The notes: generated by a model from the sequence alone, not told the origin. Counted from the stretch's first letter, positions 43,717 to 53,179 are shown. The stretch: 64,000 nt of DNA from Gammaproteobacteria bacterium HGW-Gammaproteobacteria-1 (GCA_002840095.1 PGZL01000002.1:279872-343871), one strand, 5' to 3'. Made by a program: numbers and translations.

Positions 43717-45675
43717 TCATCGCCGCCGCAACAGCACCACCTCCCTGCCGTCGCCCCGCCGCCGTTCATCCACCGTCCACCCCACTGCTTCCAGATCACC
43801 CCGCAGCGAGTCCAGCGGCGCAACGAAATCCTCCAGCGTGCGCGGCACGGTGAAGGTGCCCAGCACGCGCTGCGCCTCCAGCCAGGCGGCGTTGCCGATC
43901 CACAGCGGAGTACCGCCCGGCCGCAGGCGTCGGCCGCTGGGCCACAGGCGCAGCACGCGCAGGCGCCGGCCGTCGGCCTCGGGTTTGATCAGCAGCAGTT
44001 GCTGGTGCTGTCCTTCGTGTACCTGCGGCAGTACCGGCAGTTCCGCCGCAGCGGCGGCGAGGTTGAGCCATTGCAGCCAGCTCACTGCGTCGAGGGTGAC
44101 CGGCTGCCGCCAGCCGCGGGTCTCCAGCGCCTGTTGCAGCGCCGGCAGCCCGCCGGCGTATTGCAGCGTGATCGGCTGGTTGCGGCGGTGGCGCACGTCG
44201 CCGCGTTCGGCAGGCAGGGCGGCCCAGTCCTGTTGCAGCCATTGCGCGGCGTCGAGATCGACCACCGCCGGTAAGGCCACGCGGCGGCTCAGCTCGGTGT
44301 TGTACTGGTAGGTCCAGTGCCATACGCCCGCCGCCAGTATGCTCACCAGGGCCACGCCCAGCAGCGGCCGTGCCGCCGGCCGGCCCGACGGATGGCGCAG
44401 CCAGGCGATGCCGAGCAGGGTCGACCACAGCAGGCCCAGGGACAGCCCGATCACCACCTCCGACAGGGGCTGGGTATCCAGATAGAGCTGGGCGAAGCCG
44501 AGCAGGCTGAGCAGCAGGGCGGTGCTGCCGTAGGCCAGCCAGCGCCAGCGCTCGCGCACCTCACGGCCCAGGAGCACCGCCAGGAAGCCGTACAGCACGG
44601 CGGCGAACAGCATGGGCTGGGCCGCCGTTCCCGCGGCCGGCGGCAGCAGCCGCAGCAGGCTGAACAGGGCGGCGAAGAGCAGGGCCGCCAGCCAGTGGCC
44701 CGCCGCCTGCCAGTGGCGGCGCCAGATCAGCCACAGCAGCACGGTGGCGAACAGCGGCAGTAGCGTGGTGGCGGCGCCGAAGGCGGCGAGGGACAGCAGC
44801 AGCCGATCGGCCCAGGGAGTGTGCCAGGCCTGCAACAGCTGTCGCACCGCCAGGTCCAGATCGGGCAGGGCGCTGCCGCCCAGCGCCTGCAGGGCCCACA
44901 GCAGGGTGGCGCCGGCCAACAGCAGCAGCAGGCCGAGCAGGGTCAGGCCGCGGGCCTCGGGGTGGGCCGGGTCGAGCAGGGCGGCGGGGAGATGGCCCAG
45001 GCGCGGGTGGCGCCCGGCCCAGTCCAGGCCGTAGCGCAGCAGGCGGTGGGCATGGCGGTGATAGAGGTTGAACAGGCGGCGCGTCAGCCACAGCACCAGG
45101 ATCAGCAGCAGCAGCAGGGTGCCGAGCAGCATGGCCAGCCGCGTCGCCACCTCGGCGGCCAGACCCAGGGAGGCGGCAAACACCATGCCGGGCAGCACGT
45201 ATACCGGTGCCCACAGCAGGCCGGAAACCACGTTGACGGCGACAAAGCGTCGCGGCGGCATGTCGAGCATGCCGGCCACCACCGGGATCACCGGCCGGAT
45301 CGGGCCGATGAAGCGGCCGAGCAGGACGCTCTTGCCGCCGTGGCGGTGGAAGAAATCCACCGAGCGCGCCAGCAGCTCCGGATGGCGGCGCAGTGGCCAC
45401 ATCACGCGGATGCGCTGGTGGAAGTGACGCCCCAGCCAGAAACTGACCCCGTCGCCGGCGATGGCGCCCGCCGCCGCCCAGGCCAGGGTCGGCCACAGCG
45501 GCAGCACCCCCGCGCCCACCAGGGCGCCGACGCCGAACATCAGCACCGCGCCGGGCAGGAACAGCCCCACCAGCGCCAGCGATTCGCCGAAGGCGACGCA
45601 CATGATCGCCACGCCGGCCCAGGCCGGGTTGGCGCGTATCCAGTGCAGCAGTATGTCGAGCAGGCCGAAGTCCAT
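43717..45675 (-). CDS. DedA / PAP2-like / LssY_C three-domain membrane protein
   Basis: 652-residue inner-membrane fusion. Residues 1-200 are a DedA (VTT) domain with ESLALVGLFLPGAVLMFGVG, GDGVSFWLGRHF and HGGKSVLLGRFIGPIRPVIPVVAG. Residues about 240-430 have the hydrophobic layout of a PAP2 lipid phosphatase, but the catalytic residues are gone: the PSGH site is GTAAQPM and the third site reads AQLYLDTQPLSEV where SRxYLGxHxxxDV is expected. Residues about 455-652 resemble the LssY C-terminal domain. DedA members are lipid scramblases or flippases, so this may bind lipids without hydrolysing them. Monocistronic. Confidence 0.88.
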   Translation of the reverse strand: MDFGLLDILLHWIRANPAWAGVAIMCVAFGESLALVGLFLPGAVLMFGVGALVGAGVLPLWPTLAWAAAGAIAGDGVSFWLGRHFHQRIRVMWPLRRHPELLARSVDFFHRHGGKSVLLGRFIGPIRPVIPVVAGMLDMPPRRFVAVNVVSGLLWAPVYVLPGMVFAASLGLAAEVATRLAMLLGTLLLLLILVLWLTRRLFNLYHRHAHRLLRYGLDWAGRHPRLGHLPAALLDPAHPEARGLTLLGLLLLLAGATLLWALQALGGSALPDLDLAVRQLLQAWHTPWADRLLLSLAAFGAATTLLPLFATVLLWLIWRRHWQAAGHWLAALLFAALFSLLRLLPPAAGTAAQPMLFAAVLYGFLAVLLGREVRERWRWLAYGSTALLLSLLGFAQLYLDTQPLSEVVIGLSLGLLWSTLLGIAWLRHPSGRPAARPLLGVALVSILAAGVWHWTYQYNTELSRRVALPAVVDLDAAQWLQQDWAALPAERGDVRHRRNQPITLQYAGGLPALQQALETRGWRQPVTLDAVSWLQWLNLAAAAAELPVLPQVHEGQHQQLLLIKPEADGRRLRVLRLWPSGRRLRPGGTPLWIGNAAWLEAQRVLGTFTVPRTLEDFVAPLDSLRGDLEAVGWTVDERRRGDGREVVLLRRR

Positions 45676-45730
45676 CGAATTATTCTATCGGGTTGCGGGG
45701 CGCAGGAGCGGAAGGCACACTGCCGGAACA

Positions 45731-45840
45731 GAGATACAAGTGACAAGTTGCAAGATACAAGGGGACGAACTCGCTACGCTCGTGCCGTCTGCAATTTGAG
45801 TCTGCTCCCTGCATCAACACCCAAATAACAAGACAAGAGG
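45731..45840. repeat. Palindromic repeat, ATACAAG family (copy A4, degraded)
   Basis: Left array GAGATACAAGTGACAAGTTG and the start of the core, GACGAACTCGCTACGCTCGT, match copies A1 and A3, but the right half is diverged. Its right end, AACAAGACAAGAGG, provides the GAGGAG that serves as the metY ribosome site. Confidence 0.7.
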
Positions 45841-45849
45841 AGTCACTGC

Positions 45850-47127
45850 GTGAAACTGGAAACCATCGCCATCCACGGCGGCTATTCCCCGGAACCGACC
45901 ACCAAGGCGGTGGCGGTGCCCATTTATCAGACCACCTCCTATGCCTTCGACGACACCCAGCACGGTGCCGACCTGTTCGACCTGAAGGTGCCGGGCAACA
46001 TCTACACCCGTATCATGAATCCCACCACCGCCGTGCTGGAGCAGCGCGTGGCGGCAATGGAAGGCGGCGTGGCGGGACTGGCGGTGGCCTCGGGCATGGC
46101 GGCCATCACCTATACCGTGCAGACCCTGTGCGAGGTGGGCGACAACATTGTGGCGACCACGCGCCTGTACGGCGGCACCTACAACCTGTTCGCCCACACC
46201 CTGCCGCGCATGGGGATCGAGGTGCGTTTCGCCGCCCACGACGACATCGACGCCCTGGCCGCGCTCATCGACGACAGGACCAAGATGGTGTACTGCGAGT
46301 CCATCGGCAACCCTGCCGCCAATGTGGTGGATCTCGGCCGCCTGGCTGAGGCGGCCCACGCCAGGGGCGTGCCGCTGGTAGTGGACAACACCGTGCCCTC
46401 GCCCTATCTGTGCCGCCCCATCGAGCACGGCGCCGACATCGTGGTCCATGCCCTGACCAAGTACATGGGCGGCCACGGCAATTCCATCGCCGGCATCATC
46501 ATCGATTCGGGCAAGTTCGACTGGAAGGCCAACGCCGGGCGCTTCCCCATGCTCAACACCCCGGACCCGTCCTATCACGGCGTGGTTTACACCGATGCCT
46601 TCGGACCCGCCGCCTTCATCGGCCGGGCCCGTGTGGTGCCGCTGCGCAACATGGGCGCGGCCCTGTCGCCGTTCAACGCCTTTCTCATCCTGCAGGGCAT
46701 CGAGACCCTGGCCCTGCGCATGGAGCGCCACGGCGCCAACGCTCTCAGGGTGGCGCGGATGCTGAAGCAACACCCGCAGGTGCGCTGGGTCAACTATCCG
46801 GGCCTGCCCGATTCCCCCGACTACCCGCTGGTGCAGAAGTACATGCGCGGCGGCAACGCCTCCGGCATCCTGTCCTTCGGCATCGACGGCGGGCGCGAGG
46901 CGGGCGCGCGGTTCATCGATGCCCTCCAGCTCATCGTGCGCCTGGTGAACATCGGCGACGCCAAGTCCCTGGCCTGCCATCCGGCCACCACCACCCACCG
47001 CCAGCTCAACGACGACGAGTTGAAGGCGGCCGGCGTGTCGGCGGACATGGTGCGCCTGTCCATCGGCATCGAGCACATCGACGACATCATCGCCGACATC
47101 GAGCAGGCGCTGGCGGCGGCCAAATAA
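45850..47127 (+). CDS. metY: O-acetylhomoserine sulfhydrylase (PLP, Cys/Met metabolism)
   Basis: 425-residue PLP enzyme of the Cys/Met metabolism family, joining O-acetylhomoserine with sulfide to give homocysteine. IYQTTSYAFDDTQHGADLF, the PLP phosphate motif AVASGMAAITYTVQ and the Schiff-base Lys in VHALTKYMGGHGNSIAG are diagnostic of the O-acetylhomoserine group. GTG at 45850 is the start, with GAGGAG 8 bases before it coming from the adjacent repeat. A terminator follows two bases after the stop. Confidence 0.93.
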   Translation: MKLETIAIHGGYSPEPTTKAVAVPIYQTTSYAFDDTQHGADLFDLKVPGNIYTRIMNPTTAVLEQRVAAMEGGVAGLAVASGMAAITYTVQTLCEVGDNIVATTRLYGGTYNLFAHTLPRMGIEVRFAAHDDIDALAALIDDRTKMVYCESIGNPAANVVDLGRLAEAAHARGVPLVVDNTVPSPYLCRPIEHGADIVVHALTKYMGGHGNSIAGIIIDSGKFDWKANAGRFPMLNTPDPSYHGVVYTDAFGPAAFIGRARVVPLRNMGAALSPFNAFLILQGIETLALRMERHGANALRVARMLKQHPQVRWVNYPGLPDSPDYPLVQKYMRGGNASGILSFGIDGGREAGARFIDALQLIVRLVNIGDAKSLACHPATTTHRQLNDDELKAAGVSADMVRLSIGIEHIDDIIADIEQALAAAK

Positions 47128-47153
47128 AAAACGCCGCGCGGGCGCGGCGTTTT
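47126..47153 (+). terminator. Intrinsic terminator after metY
   Basis: ACGCCGCGC / GCGCGGCGT arms with a two-base loop, AAAAA on the left and TTTT on the right, so it can work in both directions. The next element, a heptamer palindrome, begins three bases later. Confidence 0.85.
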
Positions 47154-47154
47154 C

Positions 47155-47205
47155 AGTTACGAGTTTCGGGGCGCTTCGAAACCTGAAACTCGTAACTCGA
47201 AACTT
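47155..47205. repeat. Palindromic repeat, GAAACTC family (copy C3)
   Basis: AGTTACGAGTTTC (47155-47167) and its exact complement GAAACTCGTAACT (47185-47197) form 13-bp arms, followed by one more TCGAAAC unit. It stands between metY and the convergent DUF2934 gene. Confidence 0.8.
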
Positions 47206-47209
47206 GGAT

Positions 47210-47551
47210 TTATCCAGTCAGTTTCCCCAGCATTACGTCGATTTCGCGTTCCGCGGCACACCAGTCCTCTGCCTCGGCGCCGCCGCCGAAACCGCGGTGC
47301 AGGGCGCGGTAATACGCCGCCTCCCGGATCATGTGCAGGCGCGATTCCTCGTTGATGTTTGCCGGCGCGGCCTTTTTGGCACGCGGTGCGCTGTTTTTCG
47401 GAGCAGCGGCTTTGGGGACGGAGGCCTTCGGGGCTGCGGCCTTCGGCGCGGCCTTTTTGGCGGGGGTGGTTTTGGGGGCGGCCTTGGGTTTTGCATCCTT
47501 GCCGGCGGTGGTTTTCTTGCTGGTGGTGGTTGATTTTTTGTTTTCTGCCAT
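47210..47551 (-). CDS. DUF2934 protein with lysine/alanine/proline-rich N-terminal tail
   Basis: 113-residue basic protein. The first 67 residues are a histone H1-like low-complexity tail (MAENKKSTTTSKKTTAGKD, AAPKTTPAKKAAPKAAAPKA) made mainly of Lys, Ala and Pro. The C-terminal 40 residues (ESRLHMIREAAYYRALHRG, EDWCAAEREIDVML) are a DUF2934 domain. The tail should bind DNA or RNA nonspecifically. The role of DUF2934 is unknown. The ATG at 47551 is inside a longer frame that starts at 47593. Confidence 0.85.
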   Translation of the reverse strand: MAENKKSTTTSKKTTAGKDAKPKAAPKTTPAKKAAPKAAAPKASVPKAAAPKNSAPRAKKAAPANINEESRLHMIREAAYYRALHRGFGGGAEAEDWCAAEREIDVMLGKLTG

Positions 47552-47896
47552 GATGTGCTCCCTGACCGATGCTGGCGCGTAATGAATCTTCACTGAGGAT
47601 AGTCTACGCCGGTTATTGTGCTACGGATCGGTGAAACTTCAATGACAAAGTTATCCCACCGGCCCGCTGCGTAATGGCGGCGTGGGGCGCCGGGTGTGAA
47701 CCGATGCACGCCTTTCGTCACAGGCAGGGTGCATAGTGTCCCGTGGGATGCGGACTGGGATAAAATCAGTGGCTGCGGAATCCCAGGTAACCAGGCGGCG
47801 GAAAGGGCCGGATGTGCCGTGTTACCGTATCGACAACAACAACCAAGCAGGGGGCCGCGCGGCGGAAGCCGGACGTGGCAAAGCAAGGAGAATGGT
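47552..47896. other. 345-base gene-free stretch upstream of the rhodanese gene
   Basis: It holds the presumed upstream region of the DUF2934 gene and the leader of the rhodanese gene. TAAAAT at about 47761 is a possible -10 for the latter, with no clear -35. AAGGAG (47885) is the ribosome site. I see no RNA gene or repeat. Confidence 0.45.
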
Positions 47897-48739
47897 ATGA
47901 AATTTATGCTGAGTGGATTGACCGGACGCAACTGGGCGGCTTTGTGGCTGGCACTGGCTGTGCTTGCGGGTGGGTCGGCGTGGGCCGCGGACGACATGCC
48001 GGGACGTACCCGCTTTCCGACGGTGAAATGGGTGGAGCTGGAGCAGCTCAAGGCCATGCATCCCAACGTCATCGTCGTCGACGCCCGTTCGCGCTATGAA
48101 TACGACACGCTGCATATCAAGGGCGCCACCAACGTGGTGTACGGGGACGGCGGCTTTATCGACGAGATCAAGGCGCTGCGGGCCGGCTCCAGCCACCCCA
48201 TCGTGTTTTACTGCAACGGCCGCACCTGCATGAAATCCTACGAGGCCACCCTCGACGCGCAGAATGCCGGGGTGAGCGACGTCTTCACTTTCGATGTCGG
48301 CATCTTCGACTGGGTCAAGGCCTATCCGGACGACTCGGTGCTGTTGGGCAAATCACCGGTCGATCCCGCCAGCCTGATCGGCAAGGACAAGCTGAAGGCG
48401 CACACTCTCGGCGTGGCTGAGTTCGAGAAGCGCATCGGCGATTCGGCCATCATTCTCGACGTGCGCGACCGCTACCAGCAGGAGGGCACCACCCTGTTTC
48501 CCATGCGCCAGCACTCGGTGCCGCTGGACAATACGGCCCTCAAGCGTTACGTGGAACAGGCCCGGGCGGAGGGCAAGACCCTGCTGATTTACGATGCCAC
48601 CGGCGGCCAGGTGCGCTGGCTGCAGTACTACCTGGAGTCGGAAAACGTCGCGTCCTACTACTTCCTCAAGGGCGGCGCCAAGGCCTATTACGACGAATTG
48701 ATGAGCGAGATGGTCAGCCGCAGCGCCAAGGCCAAATAA
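47897..48739 (+). CDS. Exported tandem rhodanese-domain protein
   Basis: 280-residue periplasmic precursor with a signal peptide ending near residue 30 (LAVLAGGSAWA-AD). The first rhodanese domain has VVDARSRYEYDTLHIKGATNV and the active-site loop CNGRTC (Cys106, Cys111). The second domain starts ILDVRDRYQQEGT, but its loop reads IYDATGGQVRW with no cysteine, so it is inactive and may be structural. It might handle sulfur transfer to exported partners. Monocistronic; convergent with the sensor kinase. Confidence 0.9.
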   Translation: MKFMLSGLTGRNWAALWLALAVLAGGSAWAADDMPGRTRFPTVKWVELEQLKAMHPNVIVVDARSRYEYDTLHIKGATNVVYGDGGFIDEIKALRAGSSHPIVFYCNGRTCMKSYEATLDAQNAGVSDVFTFDVGIFDWVKAYPDDSVLLGKSPVDPASLIGKDKLKAHTLGVAEFEKRIGDSAIILDVRDRYQQEGTTLFPMRQHSVPLDNTALKRYVEQARAEGKTLLIYDATGGQVRWLQYYLESENVASYYFLKGGAKAYYDELMSEMVSRSAKAK

Positions 48740-48760
48740 TCGGCCGGTCGCCGGGGCGGT

Positions 48761-50944
48761 TCAGGCCGCGCCGGCGGCCAGCAGCTGCTGCAACAGGCTC
48801 AGCAGCTGGGTCCGGCCCAGCGGCTTGGCGACGAAGGTGGTGCAGCCGGCGGCGAGGGAGGAGCGGCGATCCTCCTCCAGCGCGCTGGCGGTGAGGGCCA
48901 CGATGGGCGCCGGCGGGCGGGCGTGTTCCGCCTCCCAGGCGCGGATGCGCCGGGTGGCGCTCCAGCCGTCCAGCTGCGGCATCTGGATGTCCATCAGCAC
49001 GGCGTCGAAGTGGTGCTGCGTGTACAGGGTCACCGCTTCCGCGCCGTCTTCGGCAAAGGTGATGCGGCAGGGCGTATCACCCAGGAACTCCTTGATGACC
49101 AGCCGGTTCATGGCCGAGTCGTCGGCCACCAGCAGGTGTGCCGGCGGCAGGTCGGTGCAGGCCGCCGGCAGGACCTCGGTCGCCGCAGCGGCGACATCGC
49201 CCTGCGGCAGGCGGACAGTGAAGCTGAAGCGGCTGCCCTGCCCCGGCTCGCTTTCCACCGCAATTCTCCCCCCCATGGCATCGATCAGACGGCGGCAGAT
49301 GGACAGCCCCAGGCCGGTGCCGCCCTGCTGCCGCGTCTGCCCGGCATCGAGCTGGCTGAACGGCGCGAACAGGCCGGCGAGCTGCTCCTGGGGGATGCCT
49401 ATGCCGGTGTCGCTGACGCTGAAGCGCAGCATGTCGGCGCCGTCCGCCTCGGCCACCGTGAGCAGGACGTCGCCGTGGTGGGTGAACTTGATGGCGTTGC
49501 CGATCAGGTTGACGAGTATCTGGCGCAGGCGCTGGGCGTCGCCGCTGCGCCACAGGGCCAGCCCGGGGGCGACCTCGACCCGCAGCAGCAGTCCTTTCGC
49601 CGCCGCCTGGGCGCCGAGCAGCCCGAGCACCTCATCCAGCAGATGCCCCAGATGGAAGACCCGATCGGCCAGTTGCAGGCCGCCGGCCTCGATGCGCGAG
49701 AAGTCCAGGATGTCGTCGAGGAGGTTGAGCAGGTGGCGACCGGCGGTCTGGAAGGTCCGGACATAACCCTGCTGGGCGCCGCTCAGCGGGCTTTGCTGCA
49801 GCAGCTCGGCCATGCCGAGGATGGCGTGCATCGGGGTGCGGATCTCGTGGCTCATGGTGGCGAGGAACTGGCTCTTGATGCGGCTGGCCCGCTCGGCGGC
49901 GTCGCGCGTCTGACGCAGCTCGTCCTCCATGGCGCTGCGTTCGGTAATGTCGCGGGCGTTGACCACCAGCGCCGCGGGTTCGCTGTCGCCGATACGGCGT
50001 GCCACGCATTGCAGCAGCCGCCATTCGCCGCTGCTGTGGCGCCAGCGGCTTTCCGCACTGACGCTGACGTTGACGCCGACGCTGCTGGCGGCCAGCAGCT
50101 GCCTCAGATTATCGCGGATGCCCGGCTGATCGTCGGGATGGATCAGATCGAAGACCGCGAGCCCCGCCAGTTGTTTGCCCGTGTAGCCGAGCAGGGTTTC
50201 GGTGGAGGGGCTGTGGAACAGCAGTTGGCCGTCCGCCGCCACCGCCACCAGCATGTCCGGCGCGTTTTCCACCAGGGAGCGGAAATGCTGTTCCCGCTCC
50301 CTGACGTCCTGCAACAGCTGGCTGTTCTCGAACTGCAGGCGGATGGTGTCGAGCATGGTGCGGTGATTGATCTCGCCCACGGTGAGGATGAACACGAAAT
50401 AGAACGCCAGCAGCCCACTGACCACCATGTGGATGGGATCGCCGATGAACAGTATGGCAAGGGCCGGCGGCAGGATGGCGGCGAGGGCAAACAGCACCAG
50501 GCTGGCCCACAGCGAGGCCTGCGAGGCCGCCACGCCGGCGGTGATGCCGCAGATCAGCAGCAGAATCACGGCACTGAGCAGCGGCTCCGCCGGGTTGTAG
50601 AACAGGACGCCGCCGACGCCCCACATGAGGCCGGCGGCGGTGGAGCCATGGACGAAGGAGCGGCTCCAGCGCGTGGCGGTGATGTCGCGGTCCCGGGCGG
50701 CCTCGTAGCGGCGGTGGCGGAGGATGTTGGCGAGGGTGACGAGGGTGATGGCGCCGAACCAGGCCAGCATGGGCTGGGGATCGAGGCGGCCCCACCACAG
50801 CAGAACCAGCAGCCCGCCAAACAGAATGTTGAGGGTGAGTATCGGTGTCGGGGCGCGGCGGTGGAACATGTCCACCAGCGCCGCGTCCACGGCGGCAGTG
50901 TGCGGCGGCGGCGTGCGCTGTAGCGTGTTGGTCGGGGTATTCAT
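48761..50944 (-). CDS. Hybrid sensor histidine kinase with PAS and receiver domains
   Basis: 727-residue inner-membrane kinase. Six N-terminal helices (residues about 35-190) form a MASE-like sensor. A PAS domain follows (HFRSLVENAPDMLVAVAADG), then HisKA with His366 (MSHEIRTPMH), HATPase_c boxes (NLIGNAIKFT, SDTGIGIP, GTGLGLSI) and a C-terminal receiver with phosphoacceptor Asp652 (LMDIQMPQLDG). No HPt or output gene is adjacent, so its phosphorelay partner lies elsewhere. The stimulus is unknown. The gene is monocistronic. Confidence 0.94.
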   Translation of the reverse strand: MNTPTNTLQRTPPPHTAAVDAALVDMFHRRAPTPILTLNILFGGLLVLLWWGRLDPQPMLAWFGAITLVTLANILRHRRYEAARDRDITATRWSRSFVHGSTAAGLMWGVGGVLFYNPAEPLLSAVILLLICGITAGVAASQASLWASLVLFALAAILPPALAILFIGDPIHMVVSGLLAFYFVFILTVGEINHRTMLDTIRLQFENSQLLQDVREREQHFRSLVENAPDMLVAVAADGQLLFHSPSTETLLGYTGKQLAGLAVFDLIHPDDQPGIRDNLRQLLAASSVGVNVSVSAESRWRHSSGEWRLLQCVARRIGDSEPAALVVNARDITERSAMEDELRQTRDAAERASRIKSQFLATMSHEIRTPMHAILGMAELLQQSPLSGAQQGYVRTFQTAGRHLLNLLDDILDFSRIEAGGLQLADRVFHLGHLLDEVLGLLGAQAAAKGLLLRVEVAPGLALWRSGDAQRLRQILVNLIGNAIKFTHHGDVLLTVAEADGADMLRFSVSDTGIGIPQEQLAGLFAPFSQLDAGQTRQQGGTGLGLSICRRLIDAMGGRIAVESEPGQGSRFSFTVRLPQGDVAAAATEVLPAACTDLPPAHLLVADDSAMNRLVIKEFLGDTPCRITFAEDGAEAVTLYTQHHFDAVLMDIQMPQLDGWSATRRIRAWEAEHARPPAPIVALTASALEEDRRSSLAAGCTTFVAKPLGRTQLLSLLQQLLAAGAA

Positions 50945-51015
50945 TCCGTTGTCATCGAGCCTGTGAGGCGGTGTTCCCTGTAAAACCCTATTCTAAGTCA
51001 GGTACTGCGGGCCTG

Positions 51016-51648
51016 TCAGTCCGCCACGTAGGGATTGCTCAGGCGTTCGCGGCCGAGCGTGGAGGTCGGGCCGTGTCCCGGCACGAAGGTCACGGCATCG
51101 CCCAGCGGGAACAGGCGCCGGCGGATGGAGGCGATGAGGGTGTCGTGATCGCCGCGCGGAAAGTCGCTGCGGCCGATGGAGCCCCGGAACAACACGTCGC
51201 CGACGAAGGCGAGCTGCGCCTCGCGCTGGTAGAACACCACGTGGCCCGGGGTGTGGCCGGGGCAGTGAATCACTTCCAGGGCCAGGGTGCCGACCATTAC
51301 GTGCTCGCCGTCGTGCAGCCAGCGATCGGGCAGAAAGGCGGCCGTCGGGGGAAAGCCGAACATCTCCGCCTGATCGGGCAGCTTTTGCAGCCAGAAGGCG
51401 TCCTCCTCCTGCGGCCCCTCCAACGGGATGCCGAGGCGATCGGCCAGGGTGCGCGCGGCACCGGCGTGATCGATATGACCGTGGGTGAGCAGCACCTTTT
51501 CCAGCGTGACGCCCGCCTGCTGCGCCGCCGCCAGCAGCCGCTCCTCGTCGCCACCCGGATCGACCAGCGCGCCGCGCAGGGTCTGTTCGTCCCAGACGAG
51601 GGAACAGTTCTGCTGAAAGGCGGTGACGGGGATGATTTGATAACGCAT
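51016..51648 (-). CDS. MBL-fold hydrolase (glyoxalase II-like)
   Basis: 210-residue metallo-beta-lactamase fold protein with LTHGHIDHAGA (HxHxDH), CPGHTPGHVVFY, FVGDVLFRGSIGRSD and VPGHGPTS, the second metal His. This matches the YcbL/GloB-like group that hydrolyses thioesters such as S-lactoylglutathione. The ATG at 51648 is preferred because the longer frame enters the repeat at 51.7 kb. It is on the same strand as hemL, separated by that repeat. Confidence 0.9.
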   Translation of the reverse strand: MRYQIIPVTAFQQNCSLVWDEQTLRGALVDPGGDEERLLAAAQQAGVTLEKVLLTHGHIDHAGAARTLADRLGIPLEGPQEEDAFWLQKLPDQAEMFGFPPTAAFLPDRWLHDGEHVMVGTLALEVIHCPGHTPGHVVFYQREAQLAFVGDVLFRGSIGRSDFPRGDHDTLIASIRRRLFPLGDAVTFVPGHGPTSTLGRERLSNPYVAD

Positions 51649-51667
51649 AAGGGAAAAAGAATCAGTC

Positions 51668-51733
51668 CGCGAATGAACGCCAATAAACGCAAATGTTGCG
51701 CATTTATTCGCGTCCATTTGCGTTCATTGGCGG
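51668..51733. repeat. Palindromic repeat, ACGCAAA family (copy D2)
   Basis: ACGCCAATAAACGCAAAT faces ATTTGCGTTCATTGGCG across a 20-base centre with further GCGAAT/ATTCGC symmetry. It lies in the gap between hemL and the MBL-fold gene. Confidence 0.7.
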
Positions 51734-51746
51734 ATAGATTTGTCTG

Positions 51747-53030
51747 CTACAACGTCGCCAACACCCTGCCCGCCGCCGCGATGGTGGCGTCGAGGTCGGC
51801 GGTGGTGTGGGCGGCGGACACGAAGCCGGCCTCGAAGGCGGACGGCGCCAGGTAGACCCCTTCCTTCAGCATGCCGTGGAAGAACAGCTTGAAGCGATCG
51901 GCATTGCACCTGGCCACCGCCTGGGCGTAGCTGGTGATCTTGGCCTCTTCGGTGAAGAACAGGCCGAACATGCCGCCGACGTGGTTCTCGCTCATGGGGA
52001 TACCGGCCCTTTTGGCTTCGGCCATGATGCCCTTGACCAGGTATTCGGTCTTCTTGCCCAGCTCGTCGTAAAAGCCGGGCTGGCTGACGATCTCCAGGGT
52101 GGTGAGGCCCGCGGCCATGGCCACCGGATTGCCCGACAGGGTGCCGGCCTGGTACACCGGGCCGAGGGGGGCGATCTTTTCCATCACCTCGCGCTTGCCG
52201 CCGAAGGCGCCCACCGGCATGCCGCCGCCGACCACCTTGCCCAGGGTGGTGAGGTCGGGCTTGATGTGGTAGTGGGCCTGGGCGCCGCCCAGGGCAACCC
52301 GGAAGCCGGTCATCACCTCGTCGAAGATCAGCACGGCGCCGTATTCGTCGCACACCGCGCGCAGGGTCTCCAGAAAACCGGGGACGGGCGGGATGCAGTT
52401 CATGTTGCCGGCCACCGGCTCGACGATGATGCAGGCGATGTGGAAGCCGTCGGTCTTGAAGACCTCGCGCACCGCGGCGGCGTCGTTGTAGGGCAGGGTG
52501 AGGGTGTGCTCGGCCAGGGAGGCGGGCACGCCGGGGCTGCTGGGCACGCCCAGGGTGAGCATGCCGGAGCCGGCCTTCACCAGCAGCGAGTCGGAGTGGC
52601 CGTGATAGCAGCCCTCGAACTTCACGATCTTGTCGCGGCCGGTGTAGCCGCGCGCCAGGCGGATGGCGGACATGGTGGCCTCGGTGCCGCTGGACACCAT
52701 GCGCACCATTTCCATCGACGGCACCAGCTGGCACAGGCGATCGGCCATTTGCGTTTCCAGCACCGTGGGCGCGCCGAAGGACAGGCCGTTGGCGGCGGTG
52801 TCCTGTACCGCCTTGATCACCGCCGGGTGCGCGTGGCCGGCGATGGCCGGGCCCCAGGAAGCGACGTAGTCGATGTACTGCATGTCGCTCTCGGACCACA
52901 GGTAGGCGCCCTGCGCCTTCTTGAAGAACAGCGGCTCGCCGCCCACGCCCTTGAAGGCGCGCACCGGGGAGTTCACGCCGCCGGGAATGTGCTGCTGGGC
53001 GGCGACAAAGAGTTCGTGCGAGTGGGGCAT
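51747..53030 (-). CDS. hemL: Glutamate-1-semialdehyde 2,1-aminomutase
   Basis: 427-residue PLP enzyme that makes 5-aminolevulinate from glutamate-1-semialdehyde in the C5 heme pathway. It has [16 protein letters not shown] at the N-terminus, the [23 protein letters not shown] cofactor block, [15 protein letters not shown] and [21 protein letters not shown] carrying the Schiff-base lysine. Located behind thiD-thiE on the same strand, as in many gammaproteobacteria. Confidence 0.97.
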   Translation of the reverse strand: MPHSHELFVAAQQHIPGGVNSPVRAFKGVGGEPLFFKKAQGAYLWSESDMQYIDYVASWGPAIAGHAHPAVIKAVQDTAANGLSFGAPTVLETQMADRLCQLVPSMEMVRMVSSGTEATMSAIRLARGYTGRDKIVKFEGCYHGHSDSLLVKAGSGMLTLGVPSSPGVPASLAEHTLTLPYNDAAAVREVFKTDGFHIACIIVEPVAGNMNCIPPVPGFLETLRAVCDEYGAVLIFDEVMTGFRVALGGAQAHYHIKPDLTTLGKVVGGGMPVGAFGGKREVMEKIAPLGPVYQAGTLSGNPVAMAAGLTTLEIVSQPGFYDELGKKTEYLVKGIMAEAKRAGIPMSENHVGGMFGLFFTEEAKITSYAQAVARCNADRFKLFFHGMLKEGVYLAPSAFEAGFVSAAHTTADLDATIAAAGRVLATL

Positions 53031-53098
53031 GGCGGTACCTTTCCAAATTTAACAAAGGAAAATTCGTTCAACACAACGGGGTCAAGAACTTCAACCCT

Positions 53099-53164
53099 GT
53101 CGCAGAGACGCCGAGGCGCGGAGAACATTGAATTGAATTCTCTGCGCCTCCGCGCCCCGGCGGC
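53099..53164. repeat. Palindromic repeat, CGCAGAG family (copy B3)
   Basis: Left arm TCGCAGAGACGCCGAGGCGC, right arm CTCTGCGCCTCCGCGCC, around GAACATTGAATTGAATT. It occupies the thiE-hemL gap. Confidence 0.8.
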
Positions 53165-53179
53165 GAAATGGTTTTATCT

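Noticed and set aside
48923-50923. 666-codon frame on the plus strand
   Set aside because: It lies opposite the histidine kinase, which has complete HisKA, HATPase and REC motifs, and reads as Gln/His/Gly-rich sequence without any domain.
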